Assembly (NCBI GenBank): GCA_001986395.2
Contig: MQVO02000016.1
Coordinates: forward strand, 434,001-498,000
Source of the DNA: Irpex lacteus
Taxonomy: Eukaryota > Basidiomycota > Agaricomycetes > Polyporales > Irpicaceae
Length of the DNA stretch: 64,000 nucleotides
Reading direction: 5' to 3'
Positions 59,201-64,000 of the stretch are shown in pieces. How positions within the stretch are numbered: position 1 is the stretch's first letter; every line of letters begins with the position of its first letter. Below the pieces are notes generated by a model that made no database searches, was not told where the DNA came from, and worked only from the letters and a program-made list of their open reading frames with translations. The translations under genes and the position numbers were made by a program.

Positions 59201-59846
59201 CTGACTGTCTTGATGACAGTCGGATGGCTCGAATGTTTTCCGGAGAACATAGCGACAAGGAACTCGCCGAAGGACTTGAACCCCGCAGCTTTGATGCAGT
59301 TGAGGATAACCCACAGTCGTGCCTCGACTGTAGATTGAAGGTACCATAGATGCGGTTTTGTAGGGTTCACGGACGGCAACGGGACCTTCTTGAAGACGGT
59401 CGCACCAAACGACGCCGCAATCAGCTGGCGTACATGCTCGGAAGCGTTTGTGGAAGGAGAGGGTGTTGATCGCGCTGTGGAATTTGCACTAACATTTGGA
59501 GCAGGAGCAGGTGATGGAGGTGGTGGGTAGTAGATGGGTTGCACTGGAATAGGCGAAGGGCACGGCGTGTAGGGGGCGGGCTGAGGATAAGATGTGTGGT
59601 GGAGGTAGTGTGGATAGTGGAAATGAGGGAGAGGCGGCACAGTATAGGTGGGGGGTATGGCCACACCCTCACCTGGCACGCAATAGGAATAACCGTGCAC
59701 ATCTAAAAACGACAGCCGTTGATGCGTTAGCACGAAAGTATAAGTAATGGTAGAGGTCGCTCACCTTCACTGTGACCAGTACCGGACTGTGCGTGCACGG
59801 CAGCCTCGAACGACCCCGGAGTGTCATTTGGATCTTCACTGGACAT
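56257..59846 (-). CDS. DUF6589 protein, full length (element 2); candidate transposase
   Basis: Five exons on the minus strand: 59765-59846, 58618-59702, 57526-58562, 56932-57472 and 56257-56877; 1121 residues. Residues 1-28 are acidic, and 30-85 are a Pro/Tyr/His-rich low-complexity region. Then comes a helical N-terminal half with a heptad-like SRTQAVTWSMLYSYSLTEKQ. From about 470 lie the DUF6589 landmarks: IFDNINKAHRVW (D476), LIKLEDVPPGAF, VERLFSETYQKHRLRLRKTQ, CSNIDESTSKGT, FICGDQLTIDRVRKL (D636), TIQLWHAKWAWQKAIVKLHW, KCDFYPTHHLLNDCFETMVL, and further on LKLLRFSFWGAGSSNYGNEM, LLNNYLVNPSGLPGHWHE and DLLMEHLNNWLKN. The order matches the element 1 protein. I infer an RNase H-type nuclease from the repeated D-N and G-D-Q-L signatures; family function is undescribed as far as I know. 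Every intron is 52-62 nt and needed for continuity. Confidence 0.82.
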
Positions 59847-59985
59847 ATTTTCAGCAAACCGGAGCGTAGCAGACAACTTAAATGTATTATCAGAGCATAC
59901 GATAATGCGATGTAAGGTAGATGAGAGCAAAGACGTCTGGCGGCTATGCGTGTCCTACTTCAAAGCATTTCTTGCCGACGGCAAG

Positions 59986-60025
59986 TTCACACTCCGACGT
60001 TCCCACGGGGGGACTCTCTGTAAAG
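59986..60025 (-). repeat. Element 2 right terminal inverted repeat
   Basis: Inverted partner of 54040-54078. The 407-base gap between the DUF6589 start and F-box-like gene D contains this repeat and nothing else that I recognise. Confidence 0.72.
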
Positions 60026-60253
60026 CGCGCAGTTCAGTCCCAGCCTCTATTCCGAGGTACGAGGTATATAGAGGCTGGTTCACGAGCCTAACCGCACTGC
60101 AGGTATTCGTATCGTTAAGTAAGGGCAGGCGTACTACCCCTCTGGCTTTATGCAGTTGAGGAGAACTTGATCGGACGATATATAATACCAGACTAATTTT
60201 GCATTTCAGATATAGGACTTCTTTTGGTACACTTGAACTACAGTAGAAGGAGC

Positions 60254-61732
60254 ATGTCACAAGTAATGTTGCCCTTGGAACTTTCCTGTCACATCGTGTC
60301 GTACATCGACGCCGAGCAGGACGAAAACACTCGAAGAGCCACTCTTTTAGCGTGCGCATTCGTATCTCAAGACTTCAAGGGCATCGCATATAAACACCTT
60401 TTCCGCTCTGTCGCTCTCGTTCTGATCGATGTTCTCGATGACGAAACCGAAGCGACCAAGTATCCTCCTTTGACAAAGCGGTCAAAGGGATGCTTCTTTA
60501 GGTATATCCAAACCATCGAGGACGCCACCTCATATATCTTGAACGGTCGCATCGCATCTTACGTTCGCCGAGTTACGCTAGACATGGACCATCCTCGTTA
60601 CACGGGGCCAAACACTGTGTCCCGGAACGTGATAGCTCGCATCGTCCGTCATTTGGAACATCTTCAGCACCTTGGCCTCATAGGGGTGTCCGTGATGTCC
60701 GATGGCGGGTCTACCCTTCCCATGTTACCACCTATACAGGAGTTATCCGTTGGCTGCTGTCCGACTTACGACGGCGGGGTCATGCGTCAACCACTCACTC
60801 GCAATCAACTAGCAGCACGACTGGCTTCTATTTGCGCGCTCTTTGACGACATTCCACACCTCATCATCCGTCTCCCGTGGGTGGATTACGGCGAAAAGGA
60901 CCTCGAGGATGTCATTTTGGCCCGCATCCAAGCAGTGACAATCCTCGACTGCATGACGCTGAAAAACGTTCTTGAGGTGCTACAACTCGCCCCGCTGCAG
61001 GGACTACGCGCATTTCATCTTCCTCAGTTACTAGCCCAAAGCATCCCGTATGTGTCTGCCTTCCTCTCTTCTGTTGGAACCGGTCCATATCACGTCACAC
61101 TGGGGGGTGTGATCTGGGGTAGTTATAGGCTTCACGGAGTCGGTAGTGAGTATGCAATATCCCAAACGGTGTGTCGTCAGTAAAGAACTGACGGTTTGGC
61201 CTGATGTTTCTAGCAGGCGCATACGTCTCATTTTCCCATTCGTATTCTGGCCAAGTCCCCTCGCACATTGAGCTTCCCGAATGCTCTAACCTGCGTACTG
61301 TTCGTGTCTCGATCAACGTATCATCGTGGAATATGTATGTCTCAATGTTTGCACTTAATCTCGTGTAAAGCTATTGACCTGATGTTCGTATTTAGTAGCG
61401 ATCTCAAGCTTGTCTCTCAAGCCGTTTTGAGATATCTTCCGCCATCTGTTAAAGTACTAGAAATAGCCATAAAGAAAGAGCCTCCTGATGGTTTTGGAAC
61501 GGCGACAAACGCTACCGTTACGACGTTTTGGAGGTCATTCGAGAGTGAGTTGGTCGCTTCAATCGACCGCGGACTAGAAAAAGTGTCCATTGCGATACTG
61601 GAAGGCTCCCTGGAGGCATACTCGTGTACGGATAGAGAAGTGTCGCAGCTGAGATCCTACTTCCCGCGGTTGGTAGAAAAGAGTGCTCTGGCCTTCCCCA
61701 GAATCGATTCGCGTAGTCAGTGGCTATACTAG
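60254..61732 (+). CDS. F-box-like protein D (tandem family 2)
   Basis: Three exons: 60254-61145, 61214-61334 and 61396-61732; 449 residues. The F-box-like start MLPLELSCHIVSYIDA, then LLACAFVSQDFKGIAYKHLF, resembles but is distinct from genes A-C. It is followed by LRR-like units: LEHLQHLGLIGVSVM, LPPIQELSV, FDDIPHLIIRLPWV and LQGLRAFHLPQLL. The C-terminus (LRYLPPSVKVLEIAIKKEPP ... CTDREVSQLRSYFPRLVEK) closely parallels gene E (TLPPSVKTLKLSLL ... CTEGEKELLRSYFPHLVDK). Introns were placed by this parallel. Gene E has no introns at these places. The start is the ATG at 60254 just before the F-box. Likely an SCF substrate adaptor; substrate unknown. Confidence 0.78.
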
Positions 61733-62067
61733 ATTTTTATTTCGCATAGTCAGTATATCGAGTTTACTTACACTAGTAGGGTTCAAGTTATGCTGCATCC
61801 TTCTTCAAGTTTATTTACTGGTTGCTTTCCCGGGCCATCGCGAAGGCGCCTGACTGCCTGCTAGACCCCGCGTAACGCCTCATTGGGTCAGTCGACGTCA
61901 CAAGAGTCAGTTGATCAGTGACAACCACTTCAAGTCCAATCACTTCCAGCCGAGCGTCGAACTTACAACTGTGCAGCTTGTCCAGCTTGTTGAGTAAAGA
62001 TATCTAAGACAATCAGGGTTTTGGAGCTTACATCTTGGCACGCAGATTACGACATCGACTCAAACCG
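61733..62067. other. Intergenic between F-box-like genes D and E
   Basis: 335 bases; no gene. It should contain the promoter of gene E. Confidence 0.45.
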
Positions 62068-63468
62068 ATGAGGGCTGGCACCGCTGCGCTGCTGCCTTTC
62101 GAGCTCTATGAATGTATTGTTTCACAGGTTTACGCCTTGCCATCAGACGGCGATGGTGACTGGAGAAGCACTCTTGAAGCCTGTGCATTAGTCTCCAAAG
62201 ACTTTAAATACATATCATATCCCTACCTCTTCAGCTCTGTCACCTTCGTCCTCGTTGCAAACCTAGACGACAAAGCCGACGCAAAGAGCTTCCCTGATGC
62301 TGACCAGCGGAGAAAGCGATCTTTCTATCGCTATGTTAGGTCCATATCAGAAATTGTGTGTTACCTCTCCCGGAGTCGTACAGTCTCTTCATGCATTCGC
62401 AGGTTATCATTACGCGCGGATCATCCCCAGCCTGAGTTGGACAACTCCGGAATCGAATCCTTCTCCTATGATACATTCACTCAAATCCTCCAACCTTTGA
62501 AGCATCTTCAGCATCTCAGCCTCATGGGAGTAGTCATGGACATGGATCCAAGTGATCCACGTCCTATCTTGCCCAGCTTACAAGAGCTTGTCATCGACTT
62601 CGAGGAAGCGTTCGCGTATGCAAGCGTTTGGGTTACCACTTCACGGCTATACTCCCTCTGCGCCTTGTTCGGCGAAATCAGACATCTAGCTCTTAGGTTC
62701 ATTCCAATGGAAGGAGACAACCTGGCCGAGGGCATCGCTTTCCCACCCGTGCAGGCGGTGACAGTCACTCACTGCATTCCCTTCGAAACTGCCTGTCACG
62801 TTTTGCAGTATATACCGACACATGGCCTTCGTTTCCTTCACTTCAGCGATATCCTCACCCACAATGCGCCATACCTATCTCACCTACTCGGACATATCGG
62901 TCCTGCTTTGGAGGCCCTCACGCTAGGCGAAGTTCGTTTAGGTGCCGGTGCCCACTGGGACGGTACGTATATCGCTGCTGATCTGCATTATTCAGGCCTC
63001 GTTGATAAGTATATTGATTCAGAGGAATCCCCGAGCACTCTTACTCCCATTTCCTTCAACTCTTCCGTGAACTTGCGCGACATAGCTATCACAATTGAAA
63101 TTCCTTATGAAAAGGAGCAATATATGGCGCCAGGAGACGATCCTGGAATGACGCCCCTTCTCGGTGTCCATAAGCTGAAGGCTACTCGACAAGTTGCTTT
63201 ACAAACACTGCCACCCTCCGTCAAAACGCTCAAGCTGTCTCTTCTACGCATGCGTGATCGTCCGTCCACACCACAGACACCAGCGGGAGATTTCTGGGAG
63301 GCATTTGGACAAATACTGGATCAACTATCGTATGGAGGAATCGAAAGGGTAGAGCTTACAACAATCAAACCTCCAGTCGGTACAGTGTCGTGTACGGAGG
63401 GTGAGAAAGAGCTACTCAGGAGCTACTTCCCACATCTGGTCGACAAAGATATGTTAGTATTTCCATGA
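62068..63468 (+). CDS. F-box-like protein E (tandem family 2)
   Basis: A single exon of 466 residues. F-box-like segment LLPFELYECIVSQVYALPSD with LEACALVSKDFKYISYPYLF, then Leu-rich units (LKHLQHLSLMGVVM, LPSLQELVIDF, IRHLALRFIPM, THGLRFLHFSDIL, LEALTLGEVRL) and a C-terminal SYFPHLVDKDMLVFP. It is a paralogue of D and F. The first ATG in the frame, 33 bases into the open frame, was taken as the start. Lack of introns where D has two suggests either intron loss or a copy made through RNA. Confidence 0.82.
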   Translation: MRAGTAALLPFELYECIVSQVYALPSDGDGDWRSTLEACALVSKDFKYISYPYLFSSVTFVLVANLDDKADAKSFPDADQRRKRSFYRYVRSISEIVCYLSRSRTVSSCIRRLSLRADHPQPELDNSGIESFSYDTFTQILQPLKHLQHLSLMGVVMDMDPSDPRPILPSLQELVIDFEEAFAYASVWVTTSRLYSLCALFGEIRHLALRFIPMEGDNLAEGIAFPPVQAVTVTHCIPFETACHVLQYIPTHGLRFLHFSDILTHNAPYLSHLLGHIGPALEALTLGEVRLGAGAHWDGTYIAADLHYSGLVDKYIDSEESPSTLTPISFNSSVNLRDIAITIEIPYEKEQYMAPGDDPGMTPLLGVHKLKATRQVALQTLPPSVKTLKLSLLRMRDRPSTPQTPAGDFWEAFGQILDQLSYGGIERVELTTIKPPVGTVSCTEGEKELLRSYFPHLVDKDMLVFP

Positions 63469-63807
63469 AATCGTGTTTATTAGTACATGGCCTCGTGAAT
63501 ATCAGTTTGAAATGTACGGTAGTGTATCGGACTTTGTTTATGCCAGTGAAACCCTTTGCGACCAAGAGTATCAGCGCCTATAGTAGTAACCATAACTTTC
63601 TTGTACTCGTACCATAACCACGTAACCACCGAGCTCGAGTCTGCACGCTGACAGACTCAATCACAGCTGTGGCGGCTCTATCTCACACCAGTCTCTGCTT
63701 GTACACAGCTCATAATTCACGTTGAGTAAGTAATGCGTCTCGTATCTGACGACCATAAACAAGAACTGACGATGCACGCAGCAGATTGAGACCCAACTGC
63801 GGAAACC
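63469..63807. other. Intergenic between F-box-like genes E and F
   Basis: 339 bases; no gene seen. Confidence 0.45.
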
Positions 63808-64000
63808 ATGGATACCGCGAGTGTGAACACGGCTTCGAGGCGGCTTCCTGTTGAGCTCTTTCAGCACATACTCTCCGAGGTGAACGCGCTACCACCAGAC
63901 AACAGCTGGCGAAGCACGCTTGAAGCCTGCGCGTTAGTCTCCACAAACTTCAAGCACATAATATACCCCTACCTCTTTGGCTCTGTCACCTTTGTCCTCG
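63808..64000 (+). CDS. F-box-like protein F (tandem family 2), partial
   Basis: Starts at 63808 and is cut by the right edge after 64 codons. RRLPVELFQHILSEVNALPP and STLEACALVSTNFKHIIYPY are nearly the same as in gene E, including the STLEACALVS block and YPYLF. It is the third member of the tandem array; intron content and completeness cannot be judged. Confidence 0.75.
   Translation, partial: MDTASVNTASRRLPVELFQHILSEVNALPPDNSWRSTLEACALVSTNFKHIIYPYLFGSVTFVL

Larger units (their letters stand above)
54040..60025. mobile_element. Element 2: candidate helicase/DUF6589 DNA transposon, about 6 kb, apparently intact
   Basis: Bounded by inverted repeats 54040-54078 and 59986-60025, starting 91 bases after element 1 ends. 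It holds a helicase (+) and a full-length DUF6589 gene (-) that converge, filling nearly the whole element. Both frames are free of stops and shifts. Gene order differs from element 1 (convergent rather than divergent), but the gene pair is the same and the repeats share CCGTGAGAAC and a C5-6 tract. Ends and target duplications are not resolved. Confidence 0.65.

Overview
The window is nuclear DNA of a filamentous basidiomycete, most likely an Agaricomycete. The evidence is dense short introns (about 48-60 nt with CTNAN branch points), a basidiomycete-style Zn2Cys6 regulator, expanded F-box-like families, and DUF6589 proteins, which I know only from Agaricomycetes. Exon models were built by hand from reading frame, GT-AG (once GC-AG) sites and family conservation. 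There is no transcript evidence.

Layout. 0-15 kb: the start of a Fun30/SMARCAD1-type SNF2 gene leaving the left edge, a mitochondrial-carrier-like protein, a Zn2Cys6 regulator and the small U2AF subunit, separated by long stretches where I see no intact gene. 14.4-18.7 kb: ALG14 and APC8/CDC23 head to head. 19-37 kb: three related F-box-like genes (A, B, C) interspersed with a GLTSCR1-domain protein, another F-box-like gene, a divergent pair of small paralogues sharing a C-terminal motif, and a hemerythrin-type HHE protein. 37-44.5 kb: the queuine tRNA-ribosyltransferase catalytic subunit, the DEAD-box ribosome-assembly helicase DBP10, and an acidic protein I do not recognise.

45-60 kb is the most unusual part. 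Two adjacent elements each carry a RecQ-like superfamily 2 helicase on the + strand and a large DUF6589 gene on the - strand, and each is bounded by imperfect terminal inverted repeats that I can align by eye (44987-45047 with 53888-53948; 54040-54078 with 59986-60025). In element 2 both genes are intact and their stop codons abut with no base between them. In element 1 the helicase is intact, but the DUF6589 gene is split by a 1.6 kb inverted-repeat structure whose outer 162 bases are identical in both arms. I propose these as a DNA transposon family that pairs a RecQ-like helicase with a candidate DUF6589 transposase.

60-64 kb: a tandem array of a second F-box-like family (D, E, and F cut by the right edge), directly beside element 2.

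Housekeeping genes (splicing, N-glycosylation, mitotic ubiquitin ligase, tRNA modification, ribosome assembly) alternate with fast-evolving F-box-like genes and mobile DNA. Apart from shared promoters and the helicase/DUF6589 pairing, I see no operon-like functional grouping.
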